A stretch of DNA of 64,000 nucleotides from Kiritimatiellaeota bacterium B1221 (GTDB taxonomy: Bacteria; Verrucomicrobiota; Kiritimatiellia; SS1-B-03-39; UBA6053): assembly GCA_029269125.1 (NCBI GenBank), contig JARHXX010000020.1, positions 1 to 64,000 of the forward strand, read 5' to 3'. The notes under the pieces are model-generated. The model worked only from the letters and a program-made list of their open reading frames with translations, was not told the DNA's origin and did no database searches. The position numbers and the translations under genes were made by a program. The stretch's first letter is position 1; each line of letters begins with the position of its first letter. Shown here piece after piece: positions 16,613 through 26,476 of the stretch.

Positions 16613-19600
16613 ATGAAAACATTTCTGTCTCTCTTCATTTTCGTTGTTTTGGTGTGTACAGCAGGTCGTACCGATACGTTTTTTTTACAGTCCAGCCATG
16701 TGAAGGAGGTCTTGTTTCTCGATTCAGGCGTGGCCGAAGCTGAAATGTTAAGGAACGGCGTTCGTTCCGGTGTGGAAGTGATCATGTTGGACCGCGGGCG
16801 GAACGGGCTGGAGCAAATAGCGGAGACCTTGCGCGGCCGTCGGAACCTTTTGGCTGTTCATGTGGTTTCACATGCGAAGCCCGGTCAGTTGTTGCTGGGG
16901 AATGATGTGGTGACGCTTCAAGCCATCGAATCGGCTTCGGAAACGCTTAACACCCTTGGTGACGCGCTTTCATTAGAAGCTGATTTACTGCTGTATGGGT
17001 GTTCATTGGCAGAAGGGGTGGAAGGGAAGGCTTTCATTGATGCGCTGTCTACCATGACCGGAGCTGATGTGGCGGCCTCCGTTAACCTGACGGGATCGGA
17101 AGGTTTGGGCGCAGACTGGGTTTTAGAAGCTCAATCCGGACGGATTGAGACGGCCAGCGTTTTTACGTCCGCAACTGAAAAATCCTATGTGGCCGGGACA
17201 TTGCAATTCTCTACCGGACAGTTTCTGACTGGAAATGCGAATACCAACAATTTTAGTGCGCAGGCGATTGGCCCCGGTGAAACGATTTATGGGGCGTGGA
17301 ATTATTCCGGAGGGAACGGCACCATGAAATTTGCCACCTGGAACGGCAGTGGCTGGACCGAGGTTCCGGGTTCCGCGATTACGGGTGCGACTGTAGCTGG
17401 GCAGCTGTCCGGACTCGATTATCTTAGTCAGTTAGGACCCGATAGTTTCAAGGTGGACAGCAACGGAGACCTGCATGTGGCTCTCGCGGTTTCAGCATCC
17501 GCTGGCGGTGTTACAAGTCACAGGGGCTTGGCTTATGGGTTTTTTGATGTGTCCACCCAAACCTGGACCTTTCGCCGAATTTACATTTTAAGTGATCCGA
17601 GCGGTTGGCATAATCTGGTTAATGGGGGCGCGGTGATGTTGTTGGATGCTTCTGAAAATCCGCACATTGTCTTCGGATGGTCGGACGCAAACTCGCCACG
17701 GTGGCACTATCTTGAACATGCCTTTTATAATGGGGCCAGTTGGAATGTGACGGGAAACCTGAATGCGAAAGACGCGGATACTCTAGATTCCTTGAGTGGT
17801 GGTCCCGAAATTAACGGCCTGGACGGAGAAATCGATAGCGCTGGAAATATCCATATAACTTATGCCCGGGAGGATGGAAACTCGGTTGACGGTGACATTT
17901 GGTATATCAAACGGACCGGCTCCACTTGGGGGACGCCTGTAGAGATTATCAATGTGGATGATATTATTAGGCCCTCTATGGCACTTGACGCCAGTGGAAA
18001 TGTACATGTGGCATGGTCCATTGAAGATACTACCAACAGCTTTACGGTTAAAATCGCTAATAATTCGACTGGATCTTTCGTCACGACCACGGCCCTGAAT
18101 GAAAGTGAAACGCCGATCGATTATATGGATTCCCCTTACGACATTTCTTTATCGATCAATAGCGCCGGAAACCGCTTCCTGGGGGGATCTTATGCTTTCT
18201 ATGGCGGCCCACCGAGTTATGCGTTAATTCGAGGTGGGCTGTTTGTCCTCACCGAGTCTTCCCCCGGTACGTGGGTACGTGAAGATGTTTTAACGCCTAC
18301 GGCATCCGCGGGTAATTTCAGTTATACTTCGATGGCGGTGAAATCTGACAATACCGTTTCACTGCTGACGGGAACCCGAAACGACGCGTATACCTCCGGC
18401 AACCTTAGTTACAGCGTGGGGATCCCTGTTGCATTGGCCGGTGCCGGTAATGTCTCTCCGTCCTTTAATGATGGGGCGACGACCACGTTGACGGTGAATG
18501 AAAACTCCTCCAACAATTCGATTAATGCGCTGCTGGATATCAACGATACTGATAGCGGGGACACGCTTACCTGGTCTGTAACCTCGGGACCCAGCAAAGG
18601 ATCTCTGAGCGGCTTTAATGCCAGCGGGTCGAGCAATGGGGGGAATGTGACGCCGACGGGGCTGACGTATTCCCCCACCAGCAACCAGATCGGCAGCGAT
18701 AGTTTTACGGTACAGGTTTCCGATGGTACGGATACGGATTCGATCACCGTGAATGTCACGATCAATGATGTGAACCCTACGGTTACGGCGAACAGCGGTT
18801 CCATTGCAGAGGATGCGGCTATCAACGACGCCGTACTCACCATGGCGGCGACAGGCGATACGAACGGATTGATCTGGTCCCTCGCGGGAGGCACCCCTTT
18901 TGCGATCAACAGCTCGACCGGCGTGATTCGTGTGAATGGAGCGCTGGATCGTGAGACGACACCCAGTTACACGCTTTCGGTTTCGGTGGATGACGAAGAC
19001 GCGGGGAGCACGGCAGACGATACGGAATCCGTGGTTATCACCCTTACAGACATCAACGACACGGCACCGGATATCACCTCGAACGGTGGGGGCGCAACGG
19101 CGTCTATCAGTGTGAATGAAGGGACGAGTGCTGTCACCACGGTGGTCGCGACGGATGCGGATACCACCGGCACCGTGAGCTACGAAATCGTGACGGGTGA
19201 TGATGGTGATGATTTTTCCATCATCAGTAACTCAGGTGCACTCAGTTTCGCCTCAACACCTGATTTTGAAAACCCAGTGGATGCTGACCTCAACAACATT
19301 TATACGGTGACGGTCCGGGCGACGGATGGAGTCAATAGCGTGAATCAGGTACTTACGGTAACCGTGGTCAATCTGAATGATGCACCAACCGTTGATAACC
19401 CGGTGGCGGATTTCGCGGTGGATGAAGATGCGTCGGACAGTACGTTTAATCTGACAAATATCTTTTCCGACCTGGAGGATGTGGATAGCGCCCTTACCTA
19501 TATGGTCGCATCCAATACCGATGCTTCGGTGGTGAGCACTTCCATTGATGCAGGGAGCGACGTGTTGACCCTGGACTACCTGGCCAATCAAAATGGAAGT

Positions 19601-22600
19601 GCCACGATTACGGTTCGGGCGACGGATTCCGGAACGTTGTTTGCGGAAGACAGCTTCACCGTAACCGTAAATGCGGTCAACGATACGCCTACGGTGAGTA
19701 ACGCGGTTGCGGACTTTGCTGTGGATGAAGATGCGGCGGATACGGTGATCGATCTCACCAGTCTCTTTTCCGACGTTGAGGATGCCGACAGCGCCCTGAC
19801 CTACACGGTTGAATCCAACAGCAATACCTCCTTGATGACAGCGACGGTTGACGGGGGAAGCGACGAGCTGACTCTGGATTATCAAGCGAACCAAAACGGA
19901 ACCGCCACCATTACAGTTCGGGCGACGGATTCCGGAACGCTGTTTGTCGAAGATACCTTCACCGTAACCGTAAATGCGGTCAATGATACCCCTGCGGTGA
20001 GTAACGCGGTTGCGGACTTTGCCGTGGATGAAGATGCGGCGGATACCGTATTCGATCTGACCAGTCTCTTTTCCGACGTTGAGGATGCCGACAGCGCCCT
20101 GACCTACACGGTCGAATCCAACAGCAATGCCTCCTTGATGACAGCGACGGTTGACGGGGGAAGCGATGAGCTCACCTTAGACTATCAGTCGAATCAAAGT
20201 GGAAGTGCCACGATTACGGTTCGGGCGACAGATTCCGGAACGCTGTTTGTCGAAGATACCTTCACGGTGACGGTGAATGCGGTGAACGACACCCCCACCG
20301 TTGATAACGCGGTTGCGGACTTCGCGGTGGATGAAGATGCGGCGGATACGGTATTCGATCTCACCAGTCTCTTTTCCGACGTTGAGGATGCGGACAGCGA
20401 CCTGACCTACACGGTTGAATCGAACAGCAATGCCACCCTGGTCACGGCGACGGTTGACGGGGGAAGCGACGAGCTGACCCTGGATTATCAAGCGAACCAA
20501 AACGGAACCGCCACGATTACAGTTCGTGCGACGGATTCCGGAACGCTGTTTGTCGAAGACAGCTTCACCGTGACCGTAAATGCGGTGAACGATACGCCTA
20601 CGGTGAGTAACGCGGTTGCGGACTTTGCTGTGGATGAAGATGCGGCGGATACGGTAATCGATCTCACCAGTTTGTTTTCCGACGTTGAGGATGCGAACAG
20701 TGATCTGATCTACACAGTTGAATCCAATAACGATGTATCCTTAGTGACCGCGACGGTTGACGGGGGAAGCGATGAGCTCACCTTAGACTATCAGCCGAAT
20801 CAAAGTGGAAGTGCCACGATTACGGTTCGGGCGACAGATTCCGGAACGCTGTTTGTAGAAGATACCTTCACGGTGACGGTGAATGCGGTGAACGACACCC
20901 CCACCGTTGATAACGCAGTTGCGGACTTCGCGGTGGATGAAGATGCGGTGGATACGGTATTCGATCTGACCAGTCTCTTTTCCGACGTTGAGGATGCGGA
21001 TAGCGACCTGACCTACACGGTTGAATCGAACAGCAATGCCACCCTGGTCACGGCGACGGTTGACGGAGGAAGCGACGAGCTGACCCTGGATTACCAAGTC
21101 AATCAAAATGGAACTGCAACGATTACCGTGCGGGCAACCGATTCGGGCACCTTGTTTGTAGAAGACAGCTTCACGGTAACCGTCAATGCGGTCAACGATA
21201 CCCCAACTGTTGATAACGCGGTTGTGGACTTCGCAGTGGACGAAGATGCGGCGGACACGGTGTTGGATCTCACGAGCCTCTTTTCCGATATTGAGGATGC
21301 CGACAGTGATCTGACCTACACGGTTGAAACGAACAGCAATGCCTCCTTGGTCACGGCCATGGTGGATGGGGGGAGCGACGAACTGACCTTGGATTATCAA
21401 GCCAACCAAAACGGAACTGCAACGATTACAGTCCGTGCCACCGATTCCGGAACGCTGTTTGTTGAGGACGTCTTTACGGTAACTGTAAATGCGGTAAACG
21501 ATACGCCTACGGTATCGAATGCGGTTGCAGACTATGCGGTCGATGAAGACGCGGTCGATACCGTATTTGATCTCACAAGTCTCTTTTCCGACGTTGAGGA
21601 TGCCGATAACGATCTGACGTATACCGTTGAATCCAACTCCAATACCACGCTGGTCACGGCCACGGTTGACGCAGGCAGTGATGAACTGACGTTGGCATAT
21701 CAGGCGAACCAAAACGGGACCGCCGAGATTACGGTGCGGGCAACCGATTCCGGTACGCTATTTGTGGAGGATACGTTCACGGTGACGGTTAATTCCGTGA
21801 ACGATACGCCTACGGTATCGAATGCGGTTGCGGATTTCGCGGTCAATGAAGATGCGGCCGATACCGTATTCGATCTGACCAGTCTCTTTTCTGATATTGA
21901 AGATGCGGCCAGCGATTTGACTTATACGGTCGAATCCAACAGCAATGCCACCCTGGTCACGGCGACGGTGGATGGGGGAAGCGATGAGTTGACCTTGGAT
22001 TATCAGGCGAACCAAACGGGCACGGCCGTCATCACCGTGCGGGCGACCGATTCCGGTACTTTATTTGTGGAAGATACCTTTACGGTGACTGTAAATAAAC
22101 TCATTGATCTGGTGGTAACTGCGAATGAAAATGTGGATCCTGTATTGGCCGGGAATTCATTGCCGGGCAATTTGATTCATCAAATCAAAGTGATGAATAA
22201 CGGACCGAGTGACGCCACAAATTTGGTAATCGATTTTACCCAGACATTGCCGGCGGGTGTTGTTCTCAACAGCACAACGATCAGCAGCGGGAGCGAAGCG
22301 GGCGGCACCTGGACGATTCCCGCACTGCCGGAAGGTCAGATGGCAACTCTTACGCTTACCTTGAGCGTGCCGGCCACGGTGGCCGGAGGTGCGGATACGA
22401 TTGTTTCCGCCGGTGGTGTCACCAGTGTGACCGAACCCCTGACCGCAACCGGTGACGACACGGCCACGGTGAAAACCTCCGTGGCCAGTCCGGCAACGAC
22501 CGGCTTTGATCTTGAGACCGGGCTGATCGGAAACTTCTCAAGTTCGCTGATTGAACAGTTGGTGAAGGTGACGAATAACAATCCGAACGCCGTACCCGCG

Positions 22601-23086
22601 TTCCGTATTCTGGTAAGTGGATTGCCGAATGATGTCACGCTCTTCAATTCGCACGGAACGACCAGCGGAGGACGTCCCTTCGTGGTGTGGAATCAGGAGT
22701 TGCCTGCGAGCGGAACCGCTGAAGTGTTGATGCAATACTACCGTGCGAGTGGGGTTGCTGACTTTACGCCGGTATACACGATTGAATTTTTGACCGCCGC
22801 AGAGGCTACGGCACTGCTGACTCCTCCGGTCGTGGGCTCAGCACTGAATGTGGTTCGGTTTGTCCAGTTGGCTGATGGCGCGATGTTGTTGGAATGGGCT
22901 TCGGTTCCCGGTAAAAAATATTACATCCAATATTCCAGCGACCTTACCACCTATATCACGGTTCTTCCGGGCATTACGGCCGGCGCGACCCGAACCCAAT
23001 GGATTGATCGCGGTCCGCCTCAAACCGAATCCCATCCTGCTTCCATGACGGGTGCACGTTACTACCGCGTTATGGAGGCCCAATAA
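16613..23086 (+). CDS. Giant DUF4347/cadherin-like repeat surface protein
   Basis: 2157 residues. Signal peptide (1-20), then a DUF4347 domain (about 30-190; VVSHAKPGQLLLG, LLLYGCSLAEG). Next come a propeller-like region (200-610) with repeated blocks of the S..G..H..W type, cadherin-like domains (615-919) and exactly nine 101-residue repeats (920-1828). A C-terminal module of about 330 residues is shared with the giant protein ending at 3777. The DxDxxD-type acidic motifs suggest calcium-stiffened rods. DUF4347 is common at the N-terminus of very large exported proteins of marine bacteria. Its stop is 2 nt before a beta-barrel paralogue, copying the first locus. A role as a long adhesin or surface-layer fibre is inference. 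Confidence 0.9.
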   Translation: MKTFLSLFIFVVLVCTAGRTDTFFLQSSHVKEVLFLDSGVAEAEMLRNGVRSGVEVIMLDRGRNGLEQIAETLRGRRNLLAVHVVSHAKPGQLLLGNDVVTLQAIESASETLNTLGDALSLEADLLLYGCSLAEGVEGKAFIDALSTMTGADVAASVNLTGSEGLGADWVLEAQSGRIETASVFTSATEKSYVAGTLQFSTGQFLTGNANTNNFSAQAIGPGETIYGAWNYSGGNGTMKFATWNGSGWTEVPGSAITGATVAGQLSGLDYLSQLGPDSFKVDSNGDLHVALAVSASAGGVTSHRGLAYGFFDVSTQTWTFRRIYILSDPSGWHNLVNGGAVMLLDASENPHIVFGWSDANSPRWHYLEHAFYNGASWNVTGNLNAKDADTLDSLSGGPEINGLDGEIDSAGNIHITYAREDGNSVDGDIWYIKRTGSTWGTPVEIINVDDIIRPSMALDASGNVHVAWSIEDTTNSFTVKIANNSTGSFVTTTALNESETPIDYMDSPYDISLSINSAGNRFLGGSYAFYGGPPSYALIRGGLFVLTESSPGTWVREDVLTPTASAGNFSYTSMAVKSDNTVSLLTGTRNDAYTSGNLSYSVGIPVALAGAGNVSPSFNDGATTTLTVNENSSNNSINALLDINDTDSGDTLTWSVTSGPSKGSLSGFNASGSSNGGNVTPTGLTYSPTSNQIGSDSFTVQVSDGTDTDSITVNVTINDVNPTVTANSGSIAEDAAINDAVLTMAATGDTNGLIWSLAGGTPFAINSSTGVIRVNGALDRETTPSYTLSVSVDDEDAGSTADDTESVVITLTDINDTAPDITSNGGGATASISVNEGTSAVTTVVATDADTTGTVSYEIVTGDDGDDFSIISNSGALSFASTPDFENPVDADLNNIYTVTVRATDGVNSVNQVLTVTVVNLNDAPTVDNPVADFAVDEDASDSTFNLTNIFSDLEDVDSALTYMVASNTDASVVSTSIDAGSDVLTLDYLANQNGSATITVRATDSGTLFAEDSFTVTVNAVNDTPTVSNAVADFAVDEDAADTVIDLTSLFSDVEDADSALTYTVESNSNTSLMTATVDGGSDELTLDYQANQNGTATITVRATDSGTLFVEDTFTVTVNAVNDTPAVSNAVADFAVDEDAADTVFDLTSLFSDVEDADSALTYTVESNSNASLMTATVDGGSDELTLDYQSNQSGSATITVRATDSGTLFVEDTFTVTVNAVNDTPTVDNAVADFAVDEDAADTVFDLTSLFSDVEDADSDLTYTVESNSNATLVTATVDGGSDELTLDYQANQNGTATITVRATDSGTLFVEDSFTVTVNAVNDTPTVSNAVADFAVDEDAADTVIDLTSLFSDVEDANSDLIYTVESNNDVSLVTATVDGGSDELTLDYQPNQSGSATITVRATDSGTLFVEDTFTVTVNAVNDTPTVDNAVADFAVDEDAVDTVFDLTSLFSDVEDADSDLTYTVESNSNATLVTATVDGGSDELTLDYQVNQNGTATITVRATDSGTLFVEDSFTVTVNAVNDTPTVDNAVVDFAVDEDAADTVLDLTSLFSDIEDADSDLTYTVETNSNASLVTAMVDGGSDELTLDYQANQNGTATITVRATDSGTLFVEDVFTVTVNAVNDTPTVSNAVADYAVDEDAVDTVFDLTSLFSDVEDADNDLTYTVESNSNTTLVTATVDAGSDELTLAYQANQNGTAEITVRATDSGTLFVEDTFTVTVNSVNDTPTVSNAVADFAVNEDAADTVFDLTSLFSDIEDAASDLTYTVESNSNATLVTATVDGGSDELTLDYQANQTGTAVITVRATDSGTLFVEDTFTVTVNKLIDLVVTANENVDPVLAGNSLPGNLIHQIKVMNNGPSDATNLVIDFTQTLPAGVVLNSTTISSGSEAGGTWTIPALPEGQMATLTLTLSVPATVAGGADTIVSAGGVTSVTEPLTATGDDTATVKTSVASPATTGFDLETGLIGNFSSSLIEQLVKVTNNNPNAVPAFRILVSGLPNDVTLFNSHGTTSGGRPFVVWNQELPASGTAEVLMQYYRASGVADFTPVYTIEFLTAAEATALLTPPVVGSALNVVRFVQLADGAMLLEWASVPGKKYYIQYSSDLTTYITVLPGITAGATRTQWIDRGPPQTESHPASMTGARYYRVMEAQ
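19370..22096 (+). repeat. Nine tandem 303-bp coding repeats
   Basis: Nine in-frame units of 101 residues each, 2727 bp with no length variation. Each unit holds P.V.N.VADFAVDEDA, then LFSD.ED, SDELTLDYQ.NQ.G and ATDSGTLFVED.FTVTVN. Neighbouring units are nearly identical at the DNA level over long stretches, while the first unit is the most divergent. This pattern suggests recent unequal exchange or gene conversion among units, and copy number may vary between strains. Confidence 0.95.
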
Positions 23087-23088
23087 TC

Positions 23089-24315
23089 ATGAGTATGAAA
23101 TCAAAAAAAGTTATCTCTACCCTGTCTTTCCTGAGTGCCGGATTTTTACTGGTCACCCCGGCAATCGCTCAACCGGCCCCTGAGGCGGAAGTTTCTTCTG
23201 GAGGCCGTTGGTCTTTTTCCGCGGGGGCTTTCTCCCGTCAATTTGATGGGGGCGAGTTCCGCTCAGGTTCGCGGTCATCATCGGTTGCTTTGCCATCCGG
23301 AAACGTAGATTACTCGTTATCCACCGGTGCGGCGGGTGCCGCGTCCGGAGTGGCTTTGCGGACCTATTCAGATGGGTTTGTCGGACCGGACACTGCCGGA
23401 AGCACGGCGGGAAGTCTTTTTGAAGGAACAACCTCACGTTTTGGTTTCGATCGTGATAGCCAGAACAATGCCAACAGCAGCTTGGTGTTTCAGGGGGCTC
23501 TCAGTGGGGAACAAACTCTTTCTTCAAGTCAGTCCTCAGAAACGGATCTGATGTGGAGCGATGATTCAGATGCAGAGACGGGTGTGATTTTGGAATTCAC
23601 CTATCTTCTGACGTCCCCCGAAAAATCCGTACAGGTGCTGGGCCAATTCTCGTTTTTGTACAGTCCGGTTGAAATCAGGGGGGGGGGATCTACTTTTGAA
23701 GCACAGCGTACGGACACACGGAAAGAATTGTCTGGAACCCTTACCGACACCTATCAAGTCCCGACAGGAGTTATTTTACCGCTGGCGCCGTACAGTCAGA
23801 GTAGTGCGAATCCCCCTCCGGGATTTTATCCCCGGATTATGGATGAACCTACCCGAACGATGGCCCCTGAAGGTACGACGGTTGCAAACGATACGGTGAG
23901 TTGGTTTAATCAGATTGAAGAAAAGGTGGAGGCGGATGTCTTCACCATCTCTTTTGGCCCGGAAGTAATGATTCAGGTGACCGAATCCGCTTTCTTTTCA
24001 CTCTCGGCGGGAGCGGCCATGCATCTCGTGGATTGGAAAGCCACACATCAAGAAACCCTGCACCAGAGTAATCGCAGTGCTCCTGTGCGTGAATGGAAAG
24101 ATGAGGCAAGCAAAACGGATCTGGTCTGGGGCGGATTCGGACAGGTTGCGGGCGGTCTGAAATTTGGTCCGGACCAGGACCCCTCACGCTACTTCCTTCA
24201 AGGGTTCGCACGCTGGGATATCACCGAAGATCTTAAGGGGACGGTCGGACCCTCAGAATTTACGCTCGACCTGGATGCTTTCAGTGCCGGCGCAATGGCC
24301 GGATTCTTCTTTTAG
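23089..24315 (+). CDS. Outer-membrane beta-barrel-like protein, paralogue of 3782-5020
   Basis: 408 residues. A signal peptide ends near PAIAQPAPEA. The rest is a barrel-like alternation of strands ending FSAGAMAGFFF, with a terminal aromatic as in outer-membrane barrels. It aligns along its length with the protein at 3782-5020 (DGFVGPD, GSLFEGTTSRFG, LPLAPY, NPPPGFYPRI, WFNQI, AAMHLVDW). Gap to the giant gene is 2 nt and the ribosome site (GGAGG) lies inside the giant gene's last codons, so translation is probably coupled. No named family recognised; a role in holding or exporting the giant protein is inferred from the duplicated pairing. Confidence 0.85.
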   Translation: MSMKSKKVISTLSFLSAGFLLVTPAIAQPAPEAEVSSGGRWSFSAGAFSRQFDGGEFRSGSRSSSVALPSGNVDYSLSTGAAGAASGVALRTYSDGFVGPDTAGSTAGSLFEGTTSRFGFDRDSQNNANSSLVFQGALSGEQTLSSSQSSETDLMWSDDSDAETGVILEFTYLLTSPEKSVQVLGQFSFLYSPVEIRGGGSTFEAQRTDTRKELSGTLTDTYQVPTGVILPLAPYSQSSANPPPGFYPRIMDEPTRTMAPEGTTVANDTVSWFNQIEEKVEADVFTISFGPEVMIQVTESAFFSLSAGAAMHLVDWKATHQETLHQSNRSAPVREWKDEASKTDLVWGGFGQVAGGLKFGPDQDPSRYFLQGFARWDITEDLKGTVGPSEFTLDLDAFSAGAMAGFFF

Positions 24316-24377
24316 GCGCCTGTCAAATCAACTGAGGATTCACCGGTGTCATAACGTGTGAGTCAACAGGGGAGGAA

Positions 24378-24458
24378 ATGGATCAGAAGTACCAAGTGAT
24401 TATCAAGGGAAAAGGTTCAGGCCGTGAAACCGTGTATTTATCGCTTACCCTTCGGTAG
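24378..24458 (+). CDS. Possible 26-residue peptide gene (weak)
   Basis: An ATG at 24378 preceded by GGGGAGGAA opens a 26-codon frame starting MDQKYQVIIKGKGSG and ending at TAG. The ribosome site is only 2-3 nt from the ATG, closer than normal. It lies 62 nt after the second barrel gene. No family recognised; it may be chance. Confidence 0.15.
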   Translation: MDQKYQVIIKGKGSGRETVYLSLTLR

Positions 24459-24581
24459 AATCTTGCAGGGCATTTTTTCATGCCAAGCGAAGCTTCAGTT
24501 GAACATTCCGGGGCTCCTTGCCAGGTCGTGAAGGCCGATTGATGGCTTTAGGGATCCTTTCACAAAGGCCCCTATGACGCT

Positions 24582-26387
24582 CTAATCGGAAGACTTGAGA
24601 ATTTTCATGAACGCTTCCTGGGGAATGTTCACTTTTCCGACCATTTTCATCTTTTTCTTACCGGCTTTTTGGTTTTCCAGCAGTTTGCGTTTGCGGCTGA
24701 TGTCACCGCCGTAACAGCGGGAGGTCACGTCTTTGCGGAAGGCGGGCACGGTTTCGCGGGCGATGATGTTGCGTCCGATGCAGGCCTGTACCGCGATAGG
24801 GAACTGCATGCGGGGAATTTCATCCACCAGTTTTTTGCAGATGTTCCGCCCGATGAAAGCGGCTTTGTCACGATGCACGATGGCTGCGAAGGCGTCCACG
24901 GGTTCGCCGTGCACCAGAATTTCCATCTTCACCAAATCATTTTCTTTGTAGCCTTCGTATTCGTAATCGAAACTGGCGTAGCCGCGGCTGAGACTTTTGA
25001 GCTTGTCATAGAAATCAATCACGATTTCGTTCAGGGGCAGGTGGGCAGTCAAAATGAGTCGGCCGCCATCTACCGACTCGGTTTGGGAAATATTTCCGCG
25101 CCGGTCGCGAATCAGATTCATGAGGTCCCCGATCATTTCATTGGGGCAGATCAGGGTGCAGCGCAGGAAAGGCTCCTCGATATGATCGATGGTGGTGGGA
25201 TCCGGCAGATGTACCGGATTGTCGATGGTGAGCTTGTCGCCATTGTTGAGATACACTTCGTAGACCACTCCGGGGTAGGTGGAGATAATGTCCACATCGT
25301 ATTCGCGGCGCAGGCGTTCCTGTATGATTTCCATGTGCAGCAGACCCAGAAATCCGCAGCGGAACCCGAAGCCCAAGGCCACCGAAGATTCGGCGATATG
25401 GGAAAAGGACGCATCATTCAGGGAAAGCTTTTCGATGGCGTATTTGAGTTTTTCGTACTCAGAGCCATCCACCGGATACACCCCGCAGAATACCATGGGG
25501 TGCACTTCCTGGAATCCGTCCAGGGCATTTTTACAGGGCTGATCTTTGCGGGTGATGGTGTCACCGATTTTGATGTCGGAGGATTCTTTGATGTTGGCAA
25601 TGATATAGCCGGTTTCACCCGCGGAAAGTTTTTCCAGCTTGCGCATGGCGGGGGAGAAGACTCCCACTTCCTTTACTTCAAACTCTTTGCCGGTGGCCAT
25701 GAGCTGAATTTTGGTGTTGGGGACAATGTCGCCATCAAACATCCGCACGTAGGTGACCACGCCCCGGTAGGCGTCATAAAAGGAGTCAAAAACCAAGGCG
25801 CGGGTGCCCTCATTTTCATCCGTGGTGGGCGGGGGGACTTTAGCGACAATGGCCTCGAGTACCGCTTCGATATTTTCCCCGGTTTTTGCACTCACCGGGA
25901 TCGCATCTTCCATGGGGATGGCCAACAGTTCTTCCACTTGCCGCTTCACCGCGGGGATATCCGCGTTGGGCAAATCGATTTTGTTGATGATGGGAATGAT
26001 TTCCAGTTCTTCTTCCATGGCCAGCATCACGTTGGCCACGGTTTGCGCCTCCACACCCTGGGCGGCATCCACCACCAGAATCGCACCTTCACAACCGGCC
26101 AGACTGCGGGTCACTTCGTAGGAGAAGTCCACGTGTCCGGGGGTGTCGATGAGGTTAAACTGATACTGTTTGCCGTCTTTGGCATCGTAGTACATCGAAA
26201 CCGGATGGGCTTTGATGGTGATGCCCCGTTCCCGTTCCAGATCCATGTCATCGAGCATTTGCTCGGTGAGATCACGTTCGTCGACCGCTTTGGTCAACTG
26301 CAGAATGCGGTCGGCCAGCGTCGATTTTCCATGATCAATGTGAGCAATGATCGAAAAGTTTCGGATGTGTGAGAGGTCTCTGGACAT
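24582..26387 (-). CDS. lepA: Elongation factor 4 (LepA)
   Basis: 601 residues, the usual length. The G domain has the P-loop AHIDHGKS (15-22), DTPGHVDF and NKIDLP. Domains II, III and V follow, with the LepA-specific C-terminal region ending in KMKMVGKVNIPQEAFMKIL. LepA is a ribosome-bound GTPase thought to act on stalled or misassembled ribosomes. It lies 89 nt downstream of aspS on the same strand, with a repeat hairpin in between. A long opposite-strand open frame here is a shadow. Confidence 0.98.
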   Translation of the reverse strand: MSRDLSHIRNFSIIAHIDHGKSTLADRILQLTKAVDERDLTEQMLDDMDLERERGITIKAHPVSMYYDAKDGKQYQFNLIDTPGHVDFSYEVTRSLAGCEGAILVVDAAQGVEAQTVANVMLAMEEELEIIPIINKIDLPNADIPAVKRQVEELLAIPMEDAIPVSAKTGENIEAVLEAIVAKVPPPTTDENEGTRALVFDSFYDAYRGVVTYVRMFDGDIVPNTKIQLMATGKEFEVKEVGVFSPAMRKLEKLSAGETGYIIANIKESSDIKIGDTITRKDQPCKNALDGFQEVHPMVFCGVYPVDGSEYEKLKYAIEKLSLNDASFSHIAESSVALGFGFRCGFLGLLHMEIIQERLRREYDVDIISTYPGVVYEVYLNNGDKLTIDNPVHLPDPTTIDHIEEPFLRCTLICPNEMIGDLMNLIRDRRGNISQTESVDGGRLILTAHLPLNEIVIDFYDKLKSLSRGYASFDYEYEGYKENDLVKMEILVHGEPVDAFAAIVHRDKAAFIGRNICKKLVDEIPRMQFPIAVQACIGRNIIARETVPAFRKDVTSRCYGGDISRKRKLLENQKAGKKKMKMVGKVNIPQEAFMKILKSSD

Positions 26388-26410
26388 AAGTTTTGTTTGG
26401 AGAGTTCGGA

Positions 26411-26473
26411 ATCGGGATCGGTATCGCTATCGGGATCGAATCGTGTTTTCGGGTTTCGATCCCGATGGCGATT
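26411..26473. repeat. Hexamer-repeat tract with 19-bp hairpin between aspS and lepA
   Basis: The tract repeats ATCGGN-type hexamers (26411-26440). Its right half, TATCGCTATCGGGATCGAA (26422-26440), pairs with TTCGATCCCGATGGCGATT (26455-26473), with one wobble and one end mismatch. It starts a few bases after the aspS stop and has no T-tract, so it looks like a REP-like intergenic repeat rather than a plain terminator. A shorter related tract lies at about 47441-47466. Confidence 0.55.
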
Positions 26474-26476
26474 GTT

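Noticed and set aside
20783..21712. 309-codon open frame on the minus strand in the repeat array
   Set aside because: Reverse complement of the coding repeats; its own periodicity simply follows them.
19370..22096. CRISPR-like periodicity
   Set aside because: Units are 303 bp, in frame and without unique spacers; they are protein-coding repeats.
24669..26372. 567-codon open frame on the plus strand across lepA
   Set aside because: It mirrors lepA codons, is rich in Phe, His and Gly, and lepA is certain by its motifs.
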